Shown piece by piece: positions 8,246 through 16,062 of a stretch of 64,000 nt of DNA. Both the position numbers and the translations under genes were made by a program. The stretch comes from Acidobacteriaceae bacterium (lineage in GTDB: Bacteria; Acidobacteriota; Terriglobia; Terriglobales; Acidobacteriaceae). A model generated the notes under the pieces. The model searched no databases. It had not been told where the DNA came from and was given only the letters and a program-made list of their open reading frames with translations. How positions within the stretch are numbered: position 1 is the first letter of the stretch; each line of letters starts with the position of its first letter. The DNA lies in NCBI GenBank assembly GCA_035944135.1, contig DASZBM010000002.1:992001-1056000 (forward strand), read 5' to 3'.

Positions 8246-9735
8246 ACATCCGCACCTCTCGTGTTTACCTTGCGACTGCGCTGCTCTTGGTTTGTGCTTT
8301 CGAACCGGCGCTGCTGCCTGCTCAAACCGCACAACCGATGCAGAATCGACCCGGCACAGAGCCGTGGAAGTCGATTCCGATCCCGCCATTGAACGCCTTC
8401 AAACCGGCGGAGCCCACGCGCGTAACGCTTCCCAACGGCGTCCAGCTCTTCCTCGTCGAAGACCACGAACTGCCCTTCATCACGGGCTTCGTGCGCATTC
8501 GCGGCGGAAGTCGCGACGAGCCTACAGAAAAAGTGGGCCTCGTCTCGCTCTACGGCCAGGCGTGGCGTACAAGCGGAACTGTAAGCACGTCAGGCGATGT
8601 GCTCGATGATCAGCTTGCCGCCAAGGCAGCCAGCGTCGAAACTGGCGGTGCACAGGCGTCTACGTACGTGAGCTGGAACAGCTTGGCGAAGGATTTTGAC
8701 CCGGTCTTCGCGACTGCACTGGACGTGCTGCTGCATCCGAACTTCCAGCAATCGAAACTTGACCTCGCGAAACGGAGCGAGCTTACGGGCATCCTCCGGC
8801 GTAACGACGACGCCTCGGCGATTGCCAGCCGCGAGGCGATTGAGATCGCCTACGGTTCGACCAATCCTTACGGACGCGTCCCGGAGATCGCAACCGTATC
8901 GGCCGTCAAGCTGGATGATTTGAAAGCGTGGCATGAGCGGACCGTGGTCGGCGCAAATCTGATTGTCGGCGTGATTGGAGACTTCAAGATTCCGGAGATG
9001 GAGGCAAAACTCCGCGCAGGCTTCTCGTCGATTCCGCAGGGCACCCAGTTCCCTGCTGCGAAGATCGATTTCAGCGAGCCGAAGCCGGGCATTTATTTCG
9101 CAAACAAAGGCGACGTCGATCAGTCGAATGTCTACATGGTCGGCCTCGGCACAGAGGAGCGCAATCCGGACTTCTATGCGTTGTCGGTGATGAACGAGGT
9201 TTTCTCGGGCGGCTTCGGCTCGCGCGTTGTGCAGGAGGTTCGCACAAAGCTTGGGCTGGCCTATGAGGTCGGCGGCAGCTTCGGCGCTGCGTATGACCAT
9301 CCAGGGCTGTTCGCTGTGGGTCTGGGAACGAAGAGCTCTTCGACGGATGCGGCGACCAAAGCGACCCTGGACGAGGTCCGAAAGCTCCGGACCGAACCGC
9401 CGACCGAGGCCGAGCTTCGCAAAGCCAAGGACGACCTCCTGAACAGCTTCATCTTCAACTACGATTCGCCGGAGAAGGTGCTGGGACAGCAGATCACGCT
9501 CGCGGTCTACGGATACCCGCCGGACTTCCTCGAACGTTACCGGGCAGGAGTCGAGCGCGTGACGGCGGCTGACGTGGCTCGGGTCGCACAGAAGTACGTA
9601 CAGCCGGAAAGGCTGGCGATTGTGGTTGTTGGGAACCAGTCAGAGATAACGCCGCCGTTGAACCAGCTCGGGCCCGTGACGCCGCTCGACATCACGATTC
9701 CGGGAGCACCGCCGCAGGCCTCCGGCATGCAGTGA
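8242..9735 (+). CDS. M16 family peptidase-like protein, non-catalytic partner
   Basis: This 497-residue M16-fold protein has an N-terminal signal peptide (ending about LLPAQ). At the position of the zinc motif it reads GLVSLYGQAW, so the HxxEH site is absent. It keeps the second M16 domain, including GGFGSRVVQEVRTKLGLAYEVG, the Arg/Tyr-type region that the partner subunit of heterodimeric M16B enzymes contributes to substrate binding. Its ATG overlaps the TGA of the upstream catalytic gene (ATGA), so translation is probably coupled and the products likely form a heterodimer. The substrate is unknown. Short peptides or misfolded secreted proteins are plausible. Confidence 0.9.
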   Translation: MNIRTSRVYLATALLLVCAFEPALLPAQTAQPMQNRPGTEPWKSIPIPPLNAFKPAEPTRVTLPNGVQLFLVEDHELPFITGFVRIRGGSRDEPTEKVGLVSLYGQAWRTSGTVSTSGDVLDDQLAAKAASVETGGAQASTYVSWNSLAKDFDPVFATALDVLLHPNFQQSKLDLAKRSELTGILRRNDDASAIASREAIEIAYGSTNPYGRVPEIATVSAVKLDDLKAWHERTVVGANLIVGVIGDFKIPEMEAKLRAGFSSIPQGTQFPAAKIDFSEPKPGIYFANKGDVDQSNVYMVGLGTEERNPDFYALSVMNEVFSGGFGSRVVQEVRTKLGLAYEVGGSFGAAYDHPGLFAVGLGTKSSSTDAATKATLDEVRKLRTEPPTEAELRKAKDDLLNSFIFNYDSPEKVLGQQITLAVYGYPPDFLERYRAGVERVTAADVARVAQKYVQPERLAIVVVGNQSEITPPLNQLGPVTPLDITIPGAPPQASGMQ

Positions 9736-9757
9736 GGTTGGGGTGCCGGCTGAATTA

Positions 9758-10168
9758 TCAGCGAGCAGGCGGGCGAGTTTCGGTTCGGAATCCCGCAGCG
9801 CTGCGCTCTCGGTGGCGCCAGTGCGACCACCCGAGGAACCAAACTACCGCGAAGGCAATCGCGATGATTGCATTGGCGATGCCTGCTCCGTTGATCAGTC
9901 CCTCGAAGTTCGGGGGCGCCCAGGGCTTCACAGTCGCGGCGACCACGAAGGTCATCGCGGCGGTCGCCAAATCGGCAATAACCATAGCCCAACACACCGG
10001 CGTGAGCATGATGGAGCGCACCACGGTTTCGGGCGCTCTTGCAAACCACCAGCTCGCGCCGACGACGTTCGATAAAGTAAGAAATGTGAACCACAGCATG
10101 TAGACGTCAATGATCGTTCGCGCCCATGCGCCGCCATCCATTGCCACCGGCCATCCGGCACCCTGCAT
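9758..10168 (-). CDS. Hypothetical membrane protein
   Basis: This 136-residue protein has three or four hydrophobic segments, at about residues 22-42, 52-80 and 95-115, and a basic C-terminal tail. I recognise no family. The start at 10168 is supported by GAGGTG four bases upstream. An internal methionine ten residues later (MDGGAW) is an alternative. It ends 22 bp from the stop of the convergent M16 pair and starts about 170 bp from the divergent pdxS start. Its role is unknown. Confidence 0.65.
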   Translation of the reverse strand: MQGAGWPVAMDGGAWARTIIDVYMLWFTFLTLSNVVGASWWFARAPETVVRSIMLTPVCWAMVIADLATAAMTFVVAATVKPWAPPNFEGLINGAGIANAIIAIAFAVVWFLGWSHWRHRERSAAGFRTETRPPAR

Positions 10169-10339
10169 CGATCACCTCGCTATACCGCACAGTCGCAGCC
10201 GCTCTCGCTGCCGCGCAGATGCACAATCTGACGAGCCCCAGCTACAGCTCGTCACGATACCAGAATTCGCACCGAACTCGCGGTAAACTAGAAATTGGCG
10301 TTCCCGAAAATCTCCTTTCACGCCAGCGGGAGTCCACTT

Positions 10340-11353
10340 ATGCCTCACAAGAACGGTCACAACACTAACGGCTCCGCCGCTTCGCTTCGCCTGAAAACCG
10401 GGCTCGCCGAGATGCTCAAAGGCGGCGTCATCATGGACGTTATGAACGTCGAGCAGGCCCGCATCGCGGAAGAGGCAGGCGCCGTCTCCGTCATGGCGCT
10501 GGAGCGCGTTCCGGCCATGATTCGGGCCGAAGGCGGCGTCGCCCGCATGGCGAACCCCAAGCTTATCAAGGAGATTATGGCCGCGGTGTCAATTCCGGTC
10601 ATGGCGAAGGCGCGCATCGGCCACTTCGTCGAGGCGCAGGTTCTGCAGGAGCTCGGCGTCGACTTCATCGACGAGTCCGAGGTCCTGACTCCGGCGGACG
10701 AGCAGCACCACATCGACAAGCACGCCTTCACTACCCCGTTCGTCTGCGGTGCGAAAAACCTGGGCGAGGCGTTGCGTCGCATCGCGGAAGGCGCGGCCAT
10801 GATCCGAACAAAGGGAGAGCCCGGGACGGGCGATGTGGTCCACGCCGTCACCCACATGCGCACCATCGTGCGTGAAATCAAAGCTCTCACTGTCCTCGAC
10901 GAGACCGAGCTCTATGCCGCCGCCAAAACCCTGCAAGCTCCGTACGAGCTCGTTCGCATGGTTGCCGAGACCGGTAAGCTGCCCGTGCCGAACTTTTCTG
11001 CCGGCGGCATCGCCACACCCGCCGACGCTGCGCTCATGATGCAGCTGGGCGCCGAGACAGTCTTTGTGGGCTCCGGCATCTTCATGAAGGAGCGCGCCAC
11101 CCCACTCGACGTCGAAGTTCATAAGGATCACACCGTCTTCCCGAACCACAAAGACTATGAGGCGGCCGTCGCCAAAGCACAGGAAGAACGCGCTGAAGCG
11201 GTCTCCCGCGCCAAAGCGATCGTGCTTGCAGCCGCACACTTCAACGATCCAAAGATCGTCGCCGAAGCCAGCGAAGCTGTTACCGGGACGATGAAGGGCC
11301 TTGCTGCCGCCGGCATCGAAGAGCGTGATCGCATGCAGACGCGCGGCTGGTAG
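10340..11353 (+). CDS. pdxS: Pyridoxal 5'-phosphate synthase lyase subunit PdxS
   Basis: PdxS makes PLP from ribose 5-phosphate, glyceraldehyde 3-phosphate and ammonia supplied by PdxT, working as a dodecamer of TIM barrels in the cytosol. The match is very strong: [29 protein letters not shown] with Lys90, and RTKGEPGTG with Lys158. The two lysines are 68 residues apart, as in characterised PdxS. The ATG at 10340 gives 337 residues and fits the family N-terminus; a TTG 45 bp upstream is less likely. Compared with the usual 290-295 residues, the protein has an extra charged segment of about 35 residues after VFVGSGIF. PdxT is encoded about 300 bp downstream. Confidence 0.97.
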   Translation: MPHKNGHNTNGSAASLRLKTGLAEMLKGGVIMDVMNVEQARIAEEAGAVSVMALERVPAMIRAEGGVARMANPKLIKEIMAAVSIPVMAKARIGHFVEAQVLQELGVDFIDESEVLTPADEQHHIDKHAFTTPFVCGAKNLGEALRRIAEGAAMIRTKGEPGTGDVVHAVTHMRTIVREIKALTVLDETELYAAAKTLQAPYELVRMVAETGKLPVPNFSAGGIATPADAALMMQLGAETVFVGSGIFMKERATPLDVEVHKDHTVFPNHKDYEAAVAKAQEERAEAVSRAKAIVLAAAHFNDPKIVAEASEAVTGTMKGLAAAGIEERDRMQTRGW

Positions 11354-11409
11354 TCGTTTTCAGCTTAGCCAAGCGCGACTGGTTCCAGAAGGCGGCTGGT
11401 GTCCATCTT

Positions 11410-11559
11410 TCAGTGAACGAAAACGCTTCCCATCAGCAGCGCGGCAAACAGCACGACAAACGCTCCCGTCACCTTGGGGAACGACTGCTTATAGGCCGCT
11501 TCACCCATCGCAAACAGCACCGAAATCACAAATAGGGCCACAGCAAGCAACGTCAACAT
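11410..11559 (-). CDS. 49-aa membrane microprotein between pdxS and pdxT
   Basis: This short frame encodes 49 residues starting MLTLLAVALFVISVLFAMG and ending in VVLFAALLMGSVFVH, two hydrophobic helices joined by EAAYKQSFPK. It runs opposite to both pdx genes. A possible ribosome-binding site GGGAG lies about 11 bases before the ATG. The hydrophobic pattern and fit between neighbours suggest a real gene rather than chance. It resembles no family I can name, and it could be a small regulator or subunit of a membrane complex. Conservation in related genomes would decide. Confidence 0.5.
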   Translation of the reverse strand: MLTLLAVALFVISVLFAMGEAAYKQSFPKVTGAFVVLFAALLMGSVFVH

Positions 11560-11645
11560 CAGTGGTTTTTCTCCCGCGCGAAACGATACGCAAACCCGTC
11601 AATGATCCGCAAGAGTACCGTCGTGGGACTCGAAAGCCACACTGC

Positions 11646-11651
11646 TACCCT
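11646..11651 (+). promoter_or_regulatory. TACCCT box 6 nt before pdxT start
   Basis: TACCCT ends exactly six bases before the GTG of pdxT. The only purine-rich bases (GAAGG) touch the start codon and are too close to act as a normal ribosome-binding site. This fits a -10 element that fires a leaderless transcript. No clear -35 is visible. Confidence 0.4.
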
Positions 11652-11657
11652 TGAAGG

Positions 11658-12272
11658 GTGAGCACCAATTCTTCCCGGACCGGCATCAAGACTGGCGTAA
11701 AGATCGGCGTCCTCGCTCTCCAGGGCGCCTTTGACGTCCACGCAAAGCGGCTCGCCGAACTGGGCGCCTCCGCGCACCTCGTCCGCAAGCCGGACGATCT
11801 CGCCGACCTCGACGGGCTGGTTATCCCGGGAGGCGAATCCAGCACCTTCCTCAAGCACCTCGAACGCGCCGGCTTCTACGACGTCCTTGACACGTTCGTA
11901 CGCTCCAGGCCCGTCTTCGGAACCTGCGCCGGCTGCATCCTGCTTGCGAAAGAGGTCACGAACCCGCCGCAGCGCAGCTTCGCCGTACTCGACATTGCGG
12001 TTGAGCGGAACGCATACGGCCGGCAGAATGACTCGGTCATTCTCAACGCGCCCACCATGCTGCCCGGAGGCCCGATGGAGATGGTCTTCATTCGCGCGCC
12101 ACGAATCAGTCACATAGGGCCGGGCGTTGAAATCCTTGCCCGCCGCGATGATGATCCCGTACTCGTTCGCTCTGGGCGCATCCTCGCTGCGACGTTTCAC
12201 CCAGAGCTCTCCGAAGACCGCCGCGTTCATCAACTCTTCCTCGACATTGTTCTCGAGAATCGCGCGACCTGA
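11658..12272 (+). CDS. pdxT: Pyridoxal 5'-phosphate synthase glutaminase subunit PdxT
   Basis: PdxT is the class I glutaminase that hydrolyses glutamine and channels ammonia to PdxS. This 204-residue protein has IGVLALQGAFDVH at the start of the domain, the oxyanion-type VIPGGESST, nucleophile Cys90 in GTCAGC, and the His/Glu pair in FHPEL near residues 178-182. The GTG at 11658 is the only possible start because an in-frame TGA lies directly upstream and no other ATG or GTG precedes the conserved region. A 49-codon gene on the other strand separates it from pdxS, so the two subunits are probably transcribed from their own promoters. Confidence 0.96.
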   Translation: MSTNSSRTGIKTGVKIGVLALQGAFDVHAKRLAELGASAHLVRKPDDLADLDGLVIPGGESSTFLKHLERAGFYDVLDTFVRSRPVFGTCAGCILLAKEVTNPPQRSFAVLDIAVERNAYGRQNDSVILNAPTMLPGGPMEMVFIRAPRISHIGPGVEILARRDDDPVLVRSGRILAATFHPELSEDRRVHQLFLDIVLENRAT

Positions 12273-12290
12273 TTCGGCCTTGTTGCAAAC

Positions 12291-12296
12291 TACAAT
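12291..12296 (+). promoter_or_regulatory. TACAAT box 6 nt before cytochrome oxidase subunit II start
   Basis: TACAAT is a near-ideal -10 hexamer and ends six bases before the ATG of the oxidase operon. There is no purine-rich ribosome-binding site in between (CACCTC). A leaderless transcript for the oxidase operon is the simplest reading. The -35 region is not convincing. Confidence 0.45.
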
Positions 12297-12302
12297 CACC
12301 TC

Positions 12303-13067
12303 ATGCTCTCCGCGCAGGCGATCCCGCCAGCACTCCGCTTCTGGCATCTGCCTGTGGACGGCTCGTGGCATGGGCACGCGCTCGACTCGCATCTGCTGCT
12401 CAATCTATGGATTGCTCTGGCGCTGTTCGCGTTTGCGAATCTGCTGCTGATCGTCGGTGTGCTCTCGCGTCGGCGGGCGCATCGCCCGATCCACAAACTC
12501 ACGCTTGAGTACCTTCCTCTGCTGGCGTTTGCCGCAACATTTTTGTTGCTCGGAAGCCGTGCGAGCTCGCTCTGGGCGACGCAGCGCTATACAGGCGCTG
12601 CGCCGGACGCCCTGCAGGTTGAGGTCACCGGGTTGCAGTTTGCCTGGTACTTTCGCTACCCCGGCACAGATGCGACCTTCGGACGCACGCGCAATGAGCT
12701 CGTCAACGCCGCTGAGGGCAATCCAGTAGGTCTTGACCCGGCCGACCCGCATGGCGCTGACGATCTCGTTCGACCTCAACTCGTGCTTCCCGCCGGGCGC
12801 GAGGTCGACCTTATGCTTCGCGCGGTGGACGTCATCCATGGCTTCGCAATTCCCGAGATGCGCCTGAAGCAGAACGCCGTTCCCGGCCAGACGCAACATA
12901 TTCACTTCACGCCGGAGCGCCCGGGCGACTACGCGATCCTGTGCACGCAGGTCTGCGGCCTTGGCCATTACCGCATGCAGGCGATGTTGCGGGTCCTTCC
13001 CGCAGCAGACTTCAATAAGTGGCTCACGGAGCAGGAACGCGGCCTGACCGCTGAGGTGCAACCATGA
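12303..13067 (+). CDS. coxB: Cytochrome c oxidase subunit II
   Basis: Subunit II of the terminal oxidase receives electrons at a binuclear CuA centre facing the periplasm. The 254-residue protein has two transmembrane helices (about residues 35-55 and 70-88) and a cupredoxin domain starting at VEVTGLQFAWYF. The CuA ligands are present: His179 in DVIHGF, Cys214, Cys218, His222 and Met225 in CTQVCGLGHYRM. The Glu that normally sits between the two cysteines and also binds Mg is Gln216 here. No heme c motif is fused. The stop overlaps the subunit I start by 4 bp. It may belong to the alternative, coxMNOP-like class of oxidases. Confidence 0.92.
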   Translation: MLSAQAIPPALRFWHLPVDGSWHGHALDSHLLLNLWIALALFAFANLLLIVGVLSRRRAHRPIHKLTLEYLPLLAFAATFLLLGSRASSLWATQRYTGAAPDALQVEVTGLQFAWYFRYPGTDATFGRTRNELVNAAEGNPVGLDPADPHGADDLVRPQLVLPAGREVDLMLRAVDVIHGFAIPEMRLKQNAVPGQTQHIHFTPERPGDYAILCTQVCGLGHYRMQAMLRVLPAADFNKWLTEQERGLTAEVQP

Positions 13068-14824
13068 GTGCGCCCTCGCAGAGGCTCCGCACCACGCCCG
13101 CGCGCGTGCATCGCATTGGTCGCGCCCTTACCTCCACGACGCACCGCAATATCGGCTTCGGTTATCTCGCGATTTCGGCCACGGCACTCATCTTCGGCAC
13201 CATCCTCTCGTGGCTGATGCGAATTCATCTCTCCTGGCCTGATTGGAAGCTTCCGCTGCACGGGCCGATTCTGCCAGAGGACTATCTCGCGCTTGTCACG
13301 ATGCACGGTACGCTGATGCTCTTCTTCGTCCTGACGGTCGCGCCGCAATCGGGTTTCGGCAATCTGATCCTTCCTGCGCAGATTGGAGCGCGTCGGATGG
13401 CCTTCCCGCGCCTCAATGCTCTCGGCATGTGGACGACGGCCGCGGCTCTCCTCGTCCTTCTCTGTGCGTTCCTTGTGACCGGCGGTAGTCCTATTGCAGG
13501 CTGGACATCCTATCCTCCTCTCTCGGTTACGCCACTCGCAGGCCCCGGCGAAGGAGCTGGGCAGGATGTCTGGCTCGCAAGCATCGCGCTCTTCGCGATT
13601 GGCGGAACTATCAGCGCGGTTGTGATGCTCACCACCATCGTGAAGCTCCGCTGCCCAGGGATGACCTGGCTCCGGGTGCCGCTCACCGTATGGGGATGGT
13701 TCACCGCCGCACTGCTAGCTGTTCCGGCATTCTCCGTTCTTCTCGCAGCAATAGTCCTCTTGCTTTGCGATCGCCATCTCGGCAGCGCATTCTTCATCCC
13801 GCACGGCGACGTCATCAACTCCACACTCGTCTCGCATCATGGCACCGGCTCGCCGTTGCTATGGCTGCATCTCTTCTGGTTCTTCGGCCACCCGGAGGTT
13901 TACATCGCCATCCTTCCCGGCATGGGCCTTACCTCGATGGTTATCGCAAACTTTTCGCGGCGGCGTGTCTTCGCCTACCGCCTGATGATCGCGACTACGC
14001 TCGCCATCGGCTTACTTGGACTGCTCGTGTGGGGTCACCACATGTTCGTTGCCGGGATGAATCCCTTCGCCGGAACGGCATTCGCCGCTGCCTCACTCGC
14101 GATCGCCGTCCCCGCGACAGCAAAGGTACTGAGCTGGATTGCGACATCCTGGCGTGCGCGTCCGTGGTTGTCCACTCCGATGCTCTTCGCGCTGGGATTC
14201 GTGTCGCTCTTCATCGCCGGCGGTCTTAGCGGAATCATAGTTGCCCAGCCCATCCTCGATGAGTATCTGCACAACACGTTCTTCATCGTCGGCCACTTCC
14301 ATCTCATCATGGCGATGGCCGGAGTCTTCGGCCTCTTCTGCGCGACGTACTACTGGTTTCCTTTGCTCGCGCAGGGTCGCATGCTGTCCGAACGACTAGG
14401 AAAATGGCACTTCTGGCTCACGCTGCTCTTCACCTACACCACGTTCCTTCCTATGTATTTCTCTGGTCTGGCCGGCGAGCCGCGCCGCTACGCGCAGCTC
14501 ACCGGGCTCAACCCGCCCGCACAGGCACTTCTCGGCGCGCATCAGGTGCTTCAGTTCCACATCACGGGCGGAGCCTTAGCCCTCGGCTTCACGCAACTCC
14601 TCTTCCTGTTCAATATGGTGCAGTCATTGCGTTTTCCCTCGATTCGGACCGATAACCCATGGTCTGCGACGACGATGGAATGGGCTCCTCAGGCGATGCT
14701 CGAACCTTCGCCCGACCTCCCAGTGCCGGTGGCTTATAACCCTCCTTGTCATTACACCGACGACGGGACCTCCTTCACGCCACAATGGGAGTGTCCACAG
14801 CCATCCACCGCTGAACAGGAGTAA
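13064..14824 (+). CDS. ctaD: Cytochrome c oxidase subunit I (heme-copper oxidase, A1-like)
   Basis: This 586-residue, twelve-helix catalytic subunit holds low-spin heme, the heme-CuB site and the proton paths. Visible ligands are the heme His in MHGTLMLFF (His80), the CuB/Tyr motif GHPEVYIAILPG, the paired histidines in WGHHMF, and HNTFFIVGHFH for the two hemes. GHPEVY marks the A1 class, and the K-channel lysine is kept in AVPATAKVLSW. At the D-channel mouth, IGARRMAFPRLN has Arg111 where the canonical PDMAFPRMN motif has Asp. It is translated directly after subunit II (ATGA overlap) and followed 40 bp later by subunit III. Confidence 0.95.
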   Translation: MSAPSQRLRTTPARVHRIGRALTSTTHRNIGFGYLAISATALIFGTILSWLMRIHLSWPDWKLPLHGPILPEDYLALVTMHGTLMLFFVLTVAPQSGFGNLILPAQIGARRMAFPRLNALGMWTTAAALLVLLCAFLVTGGSPIAGWTSYPPLSVTPLAGPGEGAGQDVWLASIALFAIGGTISAVVMLTTIVKLRCPGMTWLRVPLTVWGWFTAALLAVPAFSVLLAAIVLLLCDRHLGSAFFIPHGDVINSTLVSHHGTGSPLLWLHLFWFFGHPEVYIAILPGMGLTSMVIANFSRRRVFAYRLMIATTLAIGLLGLLVWGHHMFVAGMNPFAGTAFAAASLAIAVPATAKVLSWIATSWRARPWLSTPMLFALGFVSLFIAGGLSGIIVAQPILDEYLHNTFFIVGHFHLIMAMAGVFGLFCATYYWFPLLAQGRMLSERLGKWHFWLTLLFTYTTFLPMYFSGLAGEPRRYAQLTGLNPPAQALLGAHQVLQFHITGGALALGFTQLLFLFNMVQSLRFPSIRTDNPWSATTMEWAPQAMLEPSPDLPVPVAYNPPCHYTDDGTSFTPQWECPQPSTAEQE

Positions 14825-14863
14825 GCTGTTGTTGCCCGTTGATTCCGGCATCAAAACTGTCCT

Positions 14864-15649
14864 ATGCCGACGATCCTTACACCTCCCGGAATTTATCAGC
14901 CCCGGCGTCCCGGGCGTCCCGGCGACCTTGGTGAAGGCGATAGTGGGTCTGGCCGTCGTCCGCCAACTGATAAGCGCACCGGCGGAAATGGTGACGGCGA
15001 TAACTGGAGTGATCGTCCTCAAGGTCGCCGCGGCCCCCGCGAACGCTTGTCCCGTGCGCGCATCGGCCTGTTCTTCGCCCTCGGCGGCGACCTCATGTTC
15101 TTCATCGCGCTGGTCAGCGTCTTCTTCGTCGCGAAGACATCCGGCCATTTCGACGCCTACAGCCGCTTCATCAACGACTGGCTACCCACAGCGATCCCAT
15201 CGATCCTCTGGCTGAACACCGCAGTCCTTCTCGTCAGCTCCGTCGCAGCTGAGATAGCGCGGCGCAGCATGTTCCGCGAGACAGATCTCATGGACGAATG
15301 GTTCGGGTTTGGCCGACCGACCTCGCGCCGCGCGGCCATCTGGCTCTCAGCCACACTCGCCCTTGGCACACTCTTTCTCATCGGCCAATACATCGCCTGG
15401 TCGCAGCTCGCGGCACAACACGTCTTCTTCAACTCCAACGCGAGCAGCCACTTCTTTTACCTGATCACAGTCGCACACGCCGCACACCTTTTCCTCGGGA
15501 TCACAGCCTTGGTCACGGCTCTCAGCTTCCTGATTCGCTCGCGGCAACTGGCCACGCGCCAGGTTGTCGTCGATGCAACAGTCTGGTACTGGCACGCAAT
15601 GGGTCTGCTTTGGATCTTCCTCTTCGCGTTGCTGGAGTACGGTCAGTGA
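14864..15649 (+). CDS. ctaE: Cytochrome c oxidase subunit III
   Basis: This 261-residue integral membrane subunit stabilises the oxidase core. A charged, Gly/Arg-rich N-terminal extension of about 65 residues is unusual. Five hydrophobic helices follow, starting at RIGLFFALGGDLMFF and ending with the family-typical VWYWHAMGLLWIFLFALLEYGQ region. HFFYLITVAHAAHLFLG matches the conserved histidine helix. The count of about five helices fits the short, bacterial type of subunit III. The ATG at 14864 has no clear ribosome-binding site. The stop codon overlaps the GTG of the next small gene (GTGA). Confidence 0.9.
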   Translation: MPTILTPPGIYQPRRPGRPGDLGEGDSGSGRRPPTDKRTGGNGDGDNWSDRPQGRRGPRERLSRARIGLFFALGGDLMFFIALVSVFFVAKTSGHFDAYSRFINDWLPTAIPSILWLNTAVLLVSSVAAEIARRSMFRETDLMDEWFGFGRPTSRRAAIWLSATLALGTLFLIGQYIAWSQLAAQHVFFNSNASSHFFYLITVAHAAHLFLGITALVTALSFLIRSRQLATRQVVVDATVWYWHAMGLLWIFLFALLEYGQ

Positions 15650-15867
15650 CCCTGCGCCGTTTGCAATTACTACCGACGATCGCCGCCATCCTGTTTGTCT
15701 GTACGGTCCCACCAGCCTTCGCCCAAGGATGCGCGCAATGTCTCGACACGACGCGCGCTACCCCTCCGCCGGTGCAGGCTGCTTATCGCCACGCAATCCT
15801 GTTAATGTTGGGCGCAGCCTCGACTCTCTTTATTGCCGGCGTCATCCTGCTCCGCCGCGAACCTTGA
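15646..15867 (+). CDS. 73-aa exported CxxC protein of the oxidase operon
   Basis: This short gene starts at a GTG overlapping the subunit III stop. It encodes 73 residues: a signal-like segment (LQLLPTIAAILFVCTVPPAFAQ), then GCAQCLDTT with a CxxC pair at the start of the mature part, and one C-terminal transmembrane helix (about residues 50-67) ending in LRREP. The tight coupling to three oxidase genes points to a role in that complex, for example copper delivery to CuA or a small structural subunit. Neither role can be shown from sequence. The family is unknown to me. Confidence 0.7.
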   Translation: MTLRRLQLLPTIAAILFVCTVPPAFAQGCAQCLDTTRATPPPVQAAYRHAILLMLGAASTLFIAGVILLRREP

Positions 15868-16005
15868 TATATCAACGGGATCCCGTCACGCCTTGACGTT
15901 CGTGAAATGCCGGGACTCGCATTCGCGGATTTGCTTAGGTCAAATGGACTTTCTGGCGGACAGGTATTGTTTGCATAAGTCCTTGGGCCAGGTGGGCAGT
16001 GAGGT

Positions 16006-16038
16006 AGAAAAAATCCCCGCATCCTTCCGGACGCGGGG
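16006..16038 (-). terminator. Intrinsic terminator of the first TonB receptor gene
   Basis: Read on the minus strand, CCCCGCGTCC pairs with GGATGCGGGG (one G-T wobble) around a GGAA tetraloop and runs into a six-T tract. It lies 25 bp after the stop codon of the receptor. Confidence 0.85.
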
Positions 16039-16062
16039 AGGAGGTTTACCCAACAACCCAGG

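Noticed and set aside
10169-10339. Leader of pdxS considered for a riboswitch
   Set aside because: No recognisable conserved riboswitch core or paired architecture; only a possible TAAACT -10 box is seen.
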